The position numbers and the translations under genes were made by a program. Positions 16,586 to 24,696 of a DNA stretch of 64,000 bases are shown piece after piece. The notes beneath the pieces are model-generated. The model saw only the letters and a program-made list of their open reading frames with translations. It had not been told where the DNA came from and searched no databases. Source of the DNA: an uncultured Oscillibacter sp. (GTDB taxonomy: Bacteria > Bacillota > Clostridia > Oscillospirales > Oscillospiraceae); contig CANAWG010000010.1 of the NCBI GenBank assembly GCA_947365245.1, positions 1 to 64,000 of the forward strand, read 5' to 3'. Numbering within the stretch: the stretch's first letter is position 1; each line of letters opens with the position of its first letter.

Positions 16586-17747
16586 GCTTCTCTCCTTTCC
16601 CAGCGTCCTTTTCGTCGTTTTCAATCCTCAGCTTTCTGGCCTGCTCCCGGTAGAGCTCCGCCCGGGCCTCCTCCACCTGGTCCTGGAGGTTGATGTCGTC
16701 CCACTCCACCGTAAAGCCGCAGGTGTACCCGTGCATCCGCAGCCAAAGGCGGCAGATCCGCTCCACCACCGGGGTCAGCGTCCGCCGGATGGCGGTGATC
16801 TCCGTGGTCAGAAGGTCCGCTTGCTGGGAGCTCATGCGCTCCGTGGAGCTCCAGCTCAGTCCCAGCATAAAGGGCGGGATGCCGGTCTTGGCCACGATCT
16901 GCTCCAGGATCTGCCGCACCGGCACCTCGCTGTCCAGAATGGGCGCGTCGGCGCCGATGGCCTTGATCTCCACATCCCCCACGGCCACGAAGTCCCGCAC
17001 GCTGCCGCCGCGGCTTTCCTGCATGGCCCGGGACCATTCCTCCGCCAGCTGCCGCCCCCGTTCCGCGGCGGAGCCGCCCTCGCCGTTTTTGCAGGTGACG
17101 GAGAAGCGCACGTTGCCGCACCGCTCCCAGTTGACGCCGATGGTGTGGTAGATCCGAGTCAGGATCTCCGACAAAAAGGGCAGGGACCGCAGCAGCGATA
17201 CGCCGTAGGGGTTCCCGCTCTCCGGGTTCAGCGGCGTGAACAGCAGCAGGTCCTGGCAGGGGAGGGGGCCCATCCGCCCGTTTTCATCGGCCCCGCAGAT
17301 CTGAAACGCCAGCGGGTGCTCCCCCTCCTGAATTTCGATATCCTCCACCCGGCCGCACAGCAGCGCGGCGATGTCCCCGCCGCCCCCGGCGGGCACGATC
17401 TCGCCGATGGCCCGCCCGCAGGTCAAAAGGGTATCCAGGTAGCAGTCCAGAAAGGCGTTGACGCCGAACTGCCCCCGTCCCACGGGCACCGTCCGCAGAA
17501 ACTCCCCCAGGGCCCGCTCCGCCGCGGGATCGGCGCACCGGACCGTCACGCCCCCGGTCATGCGGATCAGCTTGTACACCGCCGCGTCCACCACCGGCAC
17601 GGCCTCCCGCACCGCCTGGTACAGCCGGACCTCTCCCCGGCGCAGGGGCACATAGTCCCCCAGCATCCCAAAGGGATGGTGCTGACCGCCGCGCAGCTGC
17701 ACCGGTGCCGGCGGCGCCGTTTCCCGCCGTTTTTTCAACCATCTCAA
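16572..17747 (-). CDS. phage portal protein
   Basis: A 391-aa portal of the PBSX XkdE/DUF935-like type. Recognisable segments are LLLFTPLNPESGNPYGVSLL, IPPFMLGLSWSSTERMSSQQAD and LWLRMHGY, the typical wing-stem pattern. It forms the 12-fold DNA gate and binds terminase. The start is TTG at 17747 with GAGGAGGG nine bases upstream. Confidence 0.82.
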   Translation of the reverse strand: MRWLKKRRETAPPAPVQLRGGQHHPFGMLGDYVPLRRGEVRLYQAVREAVPVVDAAVYKLIRMTGGVTVRCADPAAERALGEFLRTVPVGRGQFGVNAFLDCYLDTLLTCGRAIGEIVPAGGGGDIAALLCGRVEDIEIQEGEHPLAFQICGADENGRMGPLPCQDLLLFTPLNPESGNPYGVSLLRSLPFLSEILTRIYHTIGVNWERCGNVRFSVTCKNGEGGSAAERGRQLAEEWSRAMQESRGGSVRDFVAVGDVEIKAIGADAPILDSEVPVRQILEQIVAKTGIPPFMLGLSWSSTERMSSQQADLLTTEITAIRRTLTPVVERICRLWLRMHGYTCGFTVEWDDINLQDQVEEARAELYREQARKLRIENDEKDAGKGEKHGST

Positions 17748-17762
17748 AACTCTGATCCCTCC

Positions 17763-18965
17763 TCAAATTCTCCGCTCCACGCTCATGGCTGCAAAGCCGC
17801 CGCCGTCTCCCTCCGCAAGGTCCACGGCGAAGTAGCGCATCTCGTCCATGGCGTGGTCGTTCTCTTTCCTGGGCGCGTCCCGCCCGGTGCGCTCGTCCCA
17901 GCAGTAGAGCTCCATCTCCCGCAGGCAGTCCCGGCACTCCCGGCAGATGACGATCCGCCGCCGCTTCAGCAGGTCCGCCGTCACCCGGATGCCGTCGGAC
18001 ACGCTGTTGTCCGCCCGGACCACCCGGAATCCCCGCCGCCGCAGCGCCTCGATGAAGCTGGCCGCCGAGGGGTCCACGATCACCCGCTGGATCTCCCGCC
18101 CGTCCGCCAGGGCCGCCAGGTCCTCCGCGTACTCCGCGTCGGTCCGCTGCCGTCCGGTCTTTCGGGAGTTGTAGTAGAACTCCCGCACCCGGTACCACAC
18201 CCCGTCCTGCTCCCCCCACAGCCCGAAAGAGGCGGGGTTGGCGGTCCCGTAGTCCACGGAGATCCGCCACCGGGAAAAGGGCCCCGCCGGGGCCGCCGGG
18301 GCGTCCCGCTCCCGGTCGAAGAAGTCGTACACCAGCCCCTGGGCGGCGGTCCACTCCCCCAGCACGAACCGCCGGTAGAACACGCCCGAGTAGGCCCGCC
18401 GGTATCGCTCCCGGATGCGCCGGGACAGGGCGGGGTTGTCCTCCATGGTAAAGTGGAGGTACAGCGCCCTCCGCTCCCGGGCTCTGAGGATCCACTCCTG
18501 ATAGAACCAGTGCTGGGGCCCCTCCGGGTTGCAGTTGAACCACAGCCGGCTCCCGGGCACGCTGCACCGGGCGATGGCCTGCTCCACAAAGGACCGGGGC
18601 ATCAGCGCTGTCTCGTCCAGCAGCACGCCCGCCAGGGTGCTGCCCTGGATTAAAGCGGCGCTGGACTCGTCCCGCCCGCCGAAGAGCAGAAAGCGGTTCT
18701 CATGTCCCGCAAAGCGCACCACCAGCAGGTTCTCCGTTCGCCGCTCCCGGATGTTCATGCCCGCCCGCCGCAGGTAGGGCACCAGCTCCGAGAGCAGGTT
18801 CCGCCGCAGCGAGCCGATGGTCTTGCCGCAGAGGCCGAACTGCTTCCCGTCAAACTGCGCCTGGGCCCACAGGAAAAAGGACACCCCCATGGAAAAGGTC
18901 TTGCCGCTGCGCACGGCCCCGTCGCATATAAGGGCCTCCCACTGCTCCGAGCGCCACCAGGACAA
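17763..18965 (-). CDS. phage terminase large subunit
   Basis: A protein of at least 400 aa. The N-terminal ATPase has Walker A (GAVRSGKT near residue 17), a LLDETALM Walker B, and a coupling motif NCNPEGPQHW. The nuclease half has DYGTANPASF and a late DEMRYFAVD acidic site. The only canonical start in frame is TTG at 18965, but it has no ribosome site, and the frame is open for 19 codons upstream (…GEIASFSPKQRRV) after a TAG. The true start is probably a rare codon such as ATC or ACG coupled to the small-subunit stop. Confidence 0.85.
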   Translation of the reverse strand: MSWWRSEQWEALICDGAVRSGKTFSMGVSFFLWAQAQFDGKQFGLCGKTIGSLRRNLLSELVPYLRRAGMNIRERRTENLLVVRFAGHENRFLLFGGRDESSAALIQGSTLAGVLLDETALMPRSFVEQAIARCSVPGSRLWFNCNPEGPQHWFYQEWILRARERRALYLHFTMEDNPALSRRIRERYRRAYSGVFYRRFVLGEWTAAQGLVYDFFDRERDAPAAPAGPFSRWRISVDYGTANPASFGLWGEQDGVWYRVREFYYNSRKTGRQRTDAEYAEDLAALADGREIQRVIVDPSAASFIEALRRRGFRVVRADNSVSDGIRVTADLLKRRRIVICRECRDCLREMELYCWDERTGRDAPRKENDHAMDEMRYFAVDLAEGDGGGFAAMSVERRI

Positions 18966-18999
18966 AACCCGTCTTTGCTTGGGGGAAAAGCTTGCGATC

Positions 19000-19458
19000 T
19001 CACCCGTTGTCCCATCCCTCCTCTATTTCGCCGCAGCCCTCCGCCAGGGCCTGGTACAGCGCCTCGGCGCCGTCTCCGCCGCCGCTCTCCAGCAATGAGC
19101 ACAGCGTTTCCAGCGCCCGCACCCGATCCGCCAGCTTGATCTCCACGCCCTTGTCCGTCACCTTGAGCTCCGCCACGGCGGAGAGATCCAGGCTCTCCGG
19201 ATCCACCTCCCTGGGGTGCAGGGCCAGGCGCACCGCGTCGTTGGCCCGGCCGAAGGCCAGCTGCGCCAGCCGCCGCAGGACGTCCTCCTGCCGCAGCTGC
19301 GCCGCCGCGTCCGTCCGCATTTTCTCCAGCCGCGCCTGAACGGTCCGGGAGGCCAGCAGGGAAAACCCGTCCCGCTGTCCGCACTCCGCCGCCGCCCGCT
19401 CCGGATCCATGGTCCTGAGGTACGCCCGGCAGAACCGGCCGCTGTCCCGCCTTGCCAA
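19000..19458 (-). CDS. phage terminase small subunit
   Basis: A 152-aa protein and the first gene of the operon. The N-terminal HTH region (RFCRAYLRTMDPERAAAECG) is of the XtmA/terminase_2 type. The middle holds LRRLAQLAFGRANDAVRLAL, and the C-terminus is acidic. It recognises DNA for packaging. The start is TTG, with AGGAGG eight bases upstream. Confidence 0.78.
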   Translation of the reverse strand: MARRDSGRFCRAYLRTMDPERAAAECGQRDGFSLLASRTVQARLEKMRTDAAAQLRQEDVLRRLAQLAFGRANDAVRLALHPREVDPESLDLSAVAELKVTDKGVEIKLADRVRALETLCSLLESGGGDGAEALYQALAEGCGEIEEGWDNG

Positions 19459-19550
19459 ACTGTCCGCCTCCTCTCATTACTTCACACGAAAGGGCCCGCA
19501 CGCCGAAAAGTTGTACGCCGCCGTGCCCTGCTATATGAAAAAATGTGCGA

Positions 19551-19583
19551 AAAAAAGACCCGCGGAGCAATGCTCCGCGGGTC
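19551..19583 (-). terminator. terminator after putP-like gene
   Basis: A 12-bp perfect stem (19557-19568 with 19572-19583) has a 3-base loop and T7 on the minus strand. It separates the symporter gene from the phage operon, so that operon needs its own promoter in 19459-19550; none is obvious there. Confidence 0.9.
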
Positions 19584-19615
19584 GTACCGGGTGCTCTATG
19601 AGATTTGCCTTTTGC

Positions 19616-21148
19616 TTACTTCGTGCTCATCTCGTCAAAGATCCGCTGGATCTCACCCTCCGGCTTCGGTGTGGCCAGGGAGACCACGACGATTACCACG
19701 CAGGCCACCAGGAAAGCCGGCAGCAGCTCGTAGATGTTCCATATACCGCCCAGGGGCTTCACCAGGAACTTCCAGATAAAGATCATGGCGCCGCCGGCCA
19801 CAAGACCGGCCATGATCCCAAAGCGGTTGCTGCGCTTCCAGAACAGGGCGCACAAAATGGCGGGGCCGAACGTGGCGCCGAAGCCCGCCCAGGCAAAGGA
19901 GACAATCTGGAAGACGTTGCTGTCGGGATCGGAGGCCAGGAACAGAGCGATGACGGCGATGACCACCACGGTGAGCCGGGCGATGAGCATGGTCTGCTTC
20001 TCCGTCAGCTTCACGCCGAACACGTCCTGCATCATGTTCTCCGAGAACGCGGAGGAGGCGGCCAGCAGCTGGCTGTCGGCGGTGGACATGGTGGCGGCCA
20101 GAATGCCGGCCAGGATGCACCCGGCCACGATGGCCGGCAGGATGCCGTAGCTGGACAGCAGGTCGGAAAGGCGGACGATGACTGTCTCCGTGGCGCTGCC
20201 CTCCAGCAGGGGAATGCGGCCGGCGGCGGATACCGCGTGGCCCACAATGCCGATGAACACGGCCACGCCCATGGAGATCACCACCCAGGTGGCGGCGATG
20301 CGGCGGGAGAGCTTCAGCTCGTTCTCGTCCCGGATGGCCATGAAGCGCACCAGGATGTGGGGCATCCCGAAGTAGCCCAGGCCCCAGGCCATCATGGAGA
20401 TGATGCGGATAAAGCCGTAGGGCTCGGCGCTGCCGGTGGAAACGTTGTAGGTCTCTGTAAAGGTGAGGAACCCGGGCAGGCTCCGGGCGTGGGTCAGCAC
20501 GGCGTCCATGCCCCCGGCCTGCACCACGCCGAAGACCACGATGACGCACAAGGCGGCGGTCATGATGATGGACTGGATGAGGTCCATGGTGGCCACGGCG
20601 GTGAATCCGCCGATGGAGGTGTAGCTGATGATGACCACGGCGCCGATGATGACGGCCGCCATGTAGTTCCAGCCGAAAAGGCTGTTGAAGAGCTTTCCGA
20701 TGGCCGCGAGGCCGGAGGCCACATAGGGCACGAAGAAGATGAGGATAATCAGGGCGGAGATGCACATGATGACGGGCTTCTTCTCGCCGTAGCGCTTGGA
20801 GATGAAGCTGGGGATGGTGATGGCGTCCAGCTTCACGCTGTAGCGGCGCAGGCGCTTCGCCACCAGCAGGAAGTTTAAGTAGGTGCCCGCGGCCAGGCCG
20901 ATGGCGGTCCAGCTGGCGTCCGCCACGCCGGAGAGGTAGGCAAGACCGGGAATGCCCATCAGCAGATAGCTGCTCATGTCGCTGGCCTCGGCGCTCATGG
21001 CGGTGACCAAGGGGCCGATGCCCCGCCCGCCCAGGTAGAAGCCCTCGGCGCTCTTCTTGGACCGGCGGCCGATCATCACGCCGGTGAAGATGACAAAACA
21101 GAGGTACAGGATGATGGTGCCCATAATACAGATTTGTGCGGTAGTCAT
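19616..21148 (-). CDS. putP: sodium/proline symporter (SSS family)
   Basis: A 510-aa membrane protein with about 13 transmembrane segments and the SSS signature region. LGGRGIGPLVTAMSAEASDMSSYLL near residue 40 is the PutP hallmark that includes the sodium site. It imports proline with Na+. RBS AAGGAGAGA precedes the ATG. It is a single-gene unit with its own terminator. A different SSS substrate cannot be ruled out, but the length and motif fit PutP well. Confidence 0.85.
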   Translation of the reverse strand: MTTAQICIMGTIILYLCFVIFTGVMIGRRSKKSAEGFYLGGRGIGPLVTAMSAEASDMSSYLLMGIPGLAYLSGVADASWTAIGLAAGTYLNFLLVAKRLRRYSVKLDAITIPSFISKRYGEKKPVIMCISALIILIFFVPYVASGLAAIGKLFNSLFGWNYMAAVIIGAVVIISYTSIGGFTAVATMDLIQSIIMTAALCVIVVFGVVQAGGMDAVLTHARSLPGFLTFTETYNVSTGSAEPYGFIRIISMMAWGLGYFGMPHILVRFMAIRDENELKLSRRIAATWVVISMGVAVFIGIVGHAVSAAGRIPLLEGSATETVIVRLSDLLSSYGILPAIVAGCILAGILAATMSTADSQLLAASSAFSENMMQDVFGVKLTEKQTMLIARLTVVVIAVIALFLASDPDSNVFQIVSFAWAGFGATFGPAILCALFWKRSNRFGIMAGLVAGGAMIFIWKFLVKPLGGIWNIYELLPAFLVACVVIVVVSLATPKPEGEIQRIFDEMSTK

Positions 21149-21225
21149 ATTCTCTCTCCTTAAATTGTGGATTCAACGAGAGACATCATACCATACTTTT
21201 TACAAGAATGAAATACAGAATGAAT

Positions 21226-21243
21226 TATAGAATTTATTCTATA
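21226..21243. promoter_or_regulatory. palindrome in the AT-rich region upstream of putP
   Basis: TATAGAAT-TT-ATTCTATA is a perfect inverted repeat in an otherwise AT-rich block (about 21180-21310) upstream of the symporter gene. On the minus strand a TATGAT lies closer to the gene. It is a possible operator; the regulator is unknown. Confidence 0.4.
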
Positions 21244-21406
21244 CAATTTTTTTGTACTTTTTACAAACTCGGTTGATATCAATGCTTTGTAACAATACAA
21301 ATTTTAGTACAAATAAAAATCGAAAAAAGAAATGTTCGGTTTGCCCCGCGGTTCCGCCCGGAGAACCCGTCCGCCCCCGGCGGACGCGCCGCCTCCCGGT
21401 ACGCCC

Positions 21407-21432
21407 GCGGGCCGCCCCGGAGGGCGGCCCGC
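21407..21432 (-). terminator. GC-rich hairpin after spoVAD
   Basis: An 11-bp stem (21407-21417 with 21422-21432) begins six bases beyond the spoVAD stop codon. There is no clear T run, so it is an atypical terminator. Other hairpins lie at 21369-21387. Confidence 0.5.
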
Positions 21433-21438
21433 GAAACC

Positions 21439-21836
21439 TCACCCGCGCTCCGCGGAGATGCACACCGCGTGGCAGATGCCGGGGATGGACTCCCCCTGAA
21501 AGCTGGAGGTGGGGGAGAGCAGGGCGCCGGTGGGGGCGAAGACGATCTTCTTCCACCTGCCCCGCTGCATCTCCGTGAGAAGGTATCCGTTGAGCACGGA
21601 GGCGGAGCAGCCGCAGCCGGAGGCCCCGGCGTGCATATCCTGGCCGTCCCGGTCGTAGAGCAGCAGCCCGCAGTCTTGAAAGTTCTCCCCCAGCTCCACG
21701 CCATCCCGGGAGAAGAAATCCCGGACAATGCCGTGGCCCAGCTCCCCCAGGTCGCCGGTGATGACGAGGTCGTAGTCCTTGGGGCTGGTCCCGGTGTCCC
21801 GGAAAAAGGCGGAGAGGGTGTCGTAGGCGGCGGGGG
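21439..21836 (-). CDS. spoVAD: SpoVAD, C-terminal part of an interrupted gene
   Basis: Encodes the last ~130 residues of the stage V sporulation protein SpoVAD, which binds dipicolinic acid during spore maturation. Landmarks shared with the family: DYDLVITGDL, DCGLLLYDRDGQD, the AGASGCGCSA motif and GALLSPTSSFQGESIPGICHAV. The segment has no start of its own; upstream of the core at 21830-21836 the frame reads into element DNA. It lines up with the family exactly where the N-terminal part at 41288-41916 stops (…AMAPA | AYDT…). Joining the two at the shared 7-bp core gives 1020 bp, 339 aa, against 338 aa for Bacillus subtilis SpoVAD. Confidence 0.92.
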
Positions 21837-21852
21837 AAGAAAGGCGATTAGG
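21830..21852. other. left junction of the spoVAD element (core plus inverted arm)
   Basis: Core GCGGGGG (21830-21836), a 9-base spacer, then arm GATTAGG (21846-21852) inside the element. The same core recurs at 41288, and the arm is inverted at 41273. Confidence 0.8.
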
Positions 21853-21995
21853 CCCATAGGACCTCTTGCGCTCCGCCTCGCTGTGAAAAGGGGACACGCC
21901 TTTGCGCATGAGGCTTTTGCACGTTGCTGCCGGCTGCCCCGAAGAAGCGGGAAAACAGCGTGTTCAGAAGCGGGCTGCGTGTTTGCGCCGCAGGC

Positions 21996-23684
21996 TCAGC
22001 CCGCTCTGGAGGGCTTTTTCCGCTCCTCCAGCAGATCCAGCAGACGCTGGTATTCATCCTGATATTTAAACTCGATGGTGATGCTGCCGCCCTCGTGAAC
22101 GTAGATCATCTCCACCAGCTCAACGATGACCTCCCGCGTCAGCTCCGTGATGTTGCGGTGCTTTGTAAAATGGGTGATGAATTGGTTTTCGCCGTCTGCC
22201 GTGTCCTTGTATTGCCTGATCTCCTCTTTGATGCTGGCGATGGAATGCTCAATCTGCGCCAGCTGGCCGTCAAATCGTTCTTTCAGCGCAAGGTATTCAC
22301 CCTTGGAGATCACGCCGGATTTCCAGTCTGGATAGAGGTCGATCTTCAGCTGGGAGATTTTCGCGTGTTCTTTCTCCCGCGCCTCCAGCATTGCCTCCAG
22401 GCGGGAGGATCTGCGGGCCCTGACGTGTTTCCGCCTGAGGTCCTGCAGCAGCTCGTCCATGGAGACGGCCAGCCGGATCTGGGCCTGTATGGTTGCGAGG
22501 ACGGCCTGGTACAGCTTTTCCTCCCGGATGGTGTGCTTTGTGCAGGCGGCCCGGTCGCCCTTGCGAAACGTCTGACAGACGTAATAGTAATATTTTTTGC
22601 GGGGCTGAACGACCGTCTTTTTCGCCATGGCGCGCCGGCAGTCCGCACAGCGAAGATAGCCCCCGAACATGCTGACATGATTCACGCCCGGAGAGGTCCG
22701 CGTGTCGCGCCGGAGAAGCTGCTGCGCCGTCTCGAACTGTTCCCGGGAGACGATGGCCTCGTGGGTATCCGGGACGATTACCCAATCCTCCTCCGGGACA
22801 TTGACGCAGACATGGACCTTGTAGCTTTTGATCTTTGTCTTGTTTTGAACCATGTCCCCCGTGTAAACGCGGTTTTTCAGGATTCGCTTTACAGAGGAGT
22901 CGGGCCAGAGGCCGTCACAGAGTTCGCCGGCGGGATGCCGGTAGTCGAATCCCAGCTGTTTTTTGTACATGGACGGACTCGGGATGCCCAGCTGATTCAG
23001 CCTTTTCGCGATGCCGATGATGCTCATTCCGCCCAGGAACCACTGGAAAATGTCCCGGACAACCTCGGCCGCCGCCGGATCGACCACCAGGTGGTGATGG
23101 TCCTCCGGGTCCTTGAGATACCCGTAGGATGCGAAAGAGCCGATGAATTCTCCCTTGCTTCGCTTCCGGTCCAGAGAGGACCGGACCTTGTTGGAGATGT
23201 CCCGGCAGTACTCGTCGTTCATCACGTTTTTGAAAGAGACCAGGGCGTTGTTGATGGAGGCCGGGTCCTTTACGCTGTCGATGTGATCCACAACGGAAAT
23301 AAAGCGGATATTCAGCAGCGGGAAGATCATCTCCAGATACTGTCCGACCAGGATGTAATTTCGCCCGAGCCGGGACAGGTCCTTTACAATGATGCAGTTT
23401 ACAGCGCCGGACTTCATATCGTCCATCATCCGCTCAAAATCCGGCCGCGCGAAATTTGTTCCGGTCCAGCCGTCGTCAATATACTCGCCGGCGAAGACGA
23501 TATCTTCGTTCTGCTCCACATATTCGTGGGTGATGTCTTTCTGTGTGCCGATGCTGTCGCTCTCCTCTTTGTCACCATCCTCTCTTGAGATCCGCAGGTA
23601 TTCGGCGGCCCTCCATTGGACGGAAGTCCGGGCGGCGCCCTGCCTGCGTTCTAAATATTCGTCATACCGGTTTCTTGGAGCCAT
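21996..23684 (-). CDS. large serine recombinase of the spoVAD element
   Basis: A 562-aa large serine recombinase. The resolvase domain has catalytic Ser33 (YLRISRE) and VKDLSRLGRNYI near residue 100. It is followed by the recombinase domain (GSFASYGYLKD), a zinc ribbon (Cys346, Cys349, Cys370, Cys381) and a long C-terminal coiled-coil region. The layout is that of TnpX and the skin-element enzymes. It lies next to one end of the interrupted gene and reads toward it, the usual place for the enzyme that integrates and excises. RBS GGGAGG precedes the ATG. It is not closely similar to the two recombinases at the tRNA element. Confidence 0.92.
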   Translation of the reverse strand: MAPRNRYDEYLERRQGAARTSVQWRAAEYLRISREDGDKEESDSIGTQKDITHEYVEQNEDIVFAGEYIDDGWTGTNFARPDFERMMDDMKSGAVNCIIVKDLSRLGRNYILVGQYLEMIFPLLNIRFISVVDHIDSVKDPASINNALVSFKNVMNDEYCRDISNKVRSSLDRKRSKGEFIGSFASYGYLKDPEDHHHLVVDPAAAEVVRDIFQWFLGGMSIIGIAKRLNQLGIPSPSMYKKQLGFDYRHPAGELCDGLWPDSSVKRILKNRVYTGDMVQNKTKIKSYKVHVCVNVPEEDWVIVPDTHEAIVSREQFETAQQLLRRDTRTSPGVNHVSMFGGYLRCADCRRAMAKKTVVQPRKKYYYYVCQTFRKGDRAACTKHTIREEKLYQAVLATIQAQIRLAVSMDELLQDLRRKHVRARRSSRLEAMLEAREKEHAKISQLKIDLYPDWKSGVISKGEYLALKERFDGQLAQIEHSIASIKEEIRQYKDTADGENQFITHFTKHRNITELTREVIVELVEMIYVHEGGSITIEFKYQDEYQRLLDLLEERKKPSRAG

Positions 23685-23732
23685 ACAATACCTCCCTGAT
23701 GGCTGTATGATACGGCTGCATTACACGAACCC

Positions 23733-23760
23733 ATTATAGCATACGGCCGGGCTGAATCAA
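23733..23760 (-). promoter_or_regulatory. sigma-A-type promoter of the recombinase gene
   Basis: On the minus strand TTGATT (23755-23760), 16 bases, then TATAAT (23733-23738), about 50 bases upstream of the recombinase start. A CATACAG closer to the gene (23703-23709) vaguely resembles a sporulation sigma-E -10 box, but no matching -35 is convincing. Confidence 0.65.
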
Positions 23761-24005
23761 ACGAATTTCGATAACAAACGGCAGATTCTCTGCTGTAAAG
23801 AATCCCCTGCGGTGCCGGAAAATACCACGTGAACGCCGACGTCGCCCACGCGGAAGAGGTACGGATTCCCAACGGCGTTCAAAAAGCTCTCCATCCTCGC
23901 CTGCGCGTCTGGGCCGGAGATAGAGACGCCGGAAATGTCCGGCAGAAGACTTTTGTCGAAAGAGGCGGAGTGAAAGTGCGCCTCGGCCTGCGCTTTGTAA
24001 TCCAA
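23757..24005 (-). CDS. DUF6870-like small protein of recombinase-type elements
   Basis: An 82-aa protein. The pattern DISGVSISGPDAQARMESFL, then GNPYLFRVGDVGVHVVFSG resembles the DUF6870 small proteins I know from clostridial mobile elements with large serine recombinases (recall, not searched). Function unknown. The start is TTG with AAGGGGG eight bases upstream. It lies just upstream of the recombinase gene on the same strand, and its 3' end overlaps the recombinase promoter. That makes it a candidate directionality factor for excision, by position only. Confidence 0.6.
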   Translation of the reverse strand: MDYKAQAEAHFHSASFDKSLLPDISGVSISGPDAQARMESFLNAVGNPYLFRVGDVGVHVVFSGTAGDSLQQRICRLLSKFV

Positions 24006-24073
24006 GGTTCATCCCCCTTAAAGGTTTACTCTATCGTACCCGCAATATCCGCATTTCATCCGAATTTTTCCTC

Positions 24074-24239
24074 TTAGGCCCTGTTTGAAAAATGCCAAAA
24101 TACCCAAGCGGCAGCTCTTTTTCCGCCCCTCTGCGTTAGATTTTCTTGCCGGGCGACAGCCCGCCTGCGAAAATTCGCCTGGATTGGCGAAAAAATCTTT
24201 CGCCGCCGGGTGCTCCGCCAATTTTCAAACAAGGCCTAA
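24074..24239. repeat. 166-bp MITE-like repeat with 18-bp terminal inverted repeats
   Basis: The ends (24074-24091 and 24222-24239) are inverted copies matching at 17 of 18 positions and starting TTAGGCC. The interior can fold further (for example GCGAAAATTCGC). It has no coding capacity. It looks like a non-autonomous transposable element. It has no sequence relation to the two repeats at 57.3 and 59.5 kb. Confidence 0.7.
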
Positions 24240-24388
24240 TCTTTACCACGGTGATGCGTTGAGCTAAAACGCGGAGCCGCGGCATATATCGCGCCCGCCG
24301 GAGCGCCGCCCGTGATCGCCTCCGGACATTTGAACGCGGATGGGGACGGAGCGGATTTCCGGGACGGGGTAGTATATTTGCGGGCGGC

Positions 24389-24437
24389 AAAAGCAAGGCG
24401 CCGGACAGCTGTAATACCTGTCCGGCGCCTTGCTTTT
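24389..24437. terminator. isolated strong hairpin in a gene-free stretch
   Basis: A perfect 20-bp stem (24389-24408 with 24418-24437) has a 9-base loop; six T (24434-24439) close the right arm on the plus side. No gene ends near it on the plus strand. The alpha-amylase gene ends 260 bp away on the other strand. The remainder of 24240-24696 holds nothing I can identify. Confidence 0.6.
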
Positions 24438-24696
24438 TTATATTTTGTTTGGCTGCCATCGGCTGGCGGGGGAAGCGCGTCCGGCGTCTCCTGTGAAGCC
24501 CGCCGCGTAGCCGTTTCTTTTCAACCGCGGCGACCGTCACGCGCTTTCCCGCTCTGAGCGCCTCCGCTGGGAACAGAAGATCCTTTTGCCGCCTGCCCGC
24601 GATTGTGGATCCGGAGGCGGCGTGTATGTACGCAGAGAACCCGTGCCGCGGTGAAAGGGTGAGCTTGTCCGCAGGGAGATGCGCTCAGGGCGCGGG

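Larger units (their letters stand above)
6675..19458 (-). mobile_element. PBSX-like head-and-contractile-tail cluster without integrase or lysis genes
   Basis: Eighteen genes on one strand, most overlapping by 1-14 bases or abutting, in canonical phage order: small and large terminase, portal, capsid protease, decoration protein, major capsid, three head-tail connector genes, sheath, tube, tail chaperone, an unknown 206-aa protein, LysM tail protein, XkdQ-like, spike, XkdS-like, baseplate J and XkdU-like. No integrase, repressor, replication, holin, endolysin, portal-flanking att repeat or tail-fibre gene is visible. GC content matches the host. At about 12.8 kb the cluster is too small for a phage genome and resembles a domesticated particle such as PBSX or a gene transfer agent. 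Confidence 0.8.

Noticed and set aside
23703-23709. Sigma-E promoter for the spoVAD-element recombinase
   Set aside because: CATACAG alone is too short and has no convincing -35; the sigma-A-type boxes at 23733-23760 are better supported.
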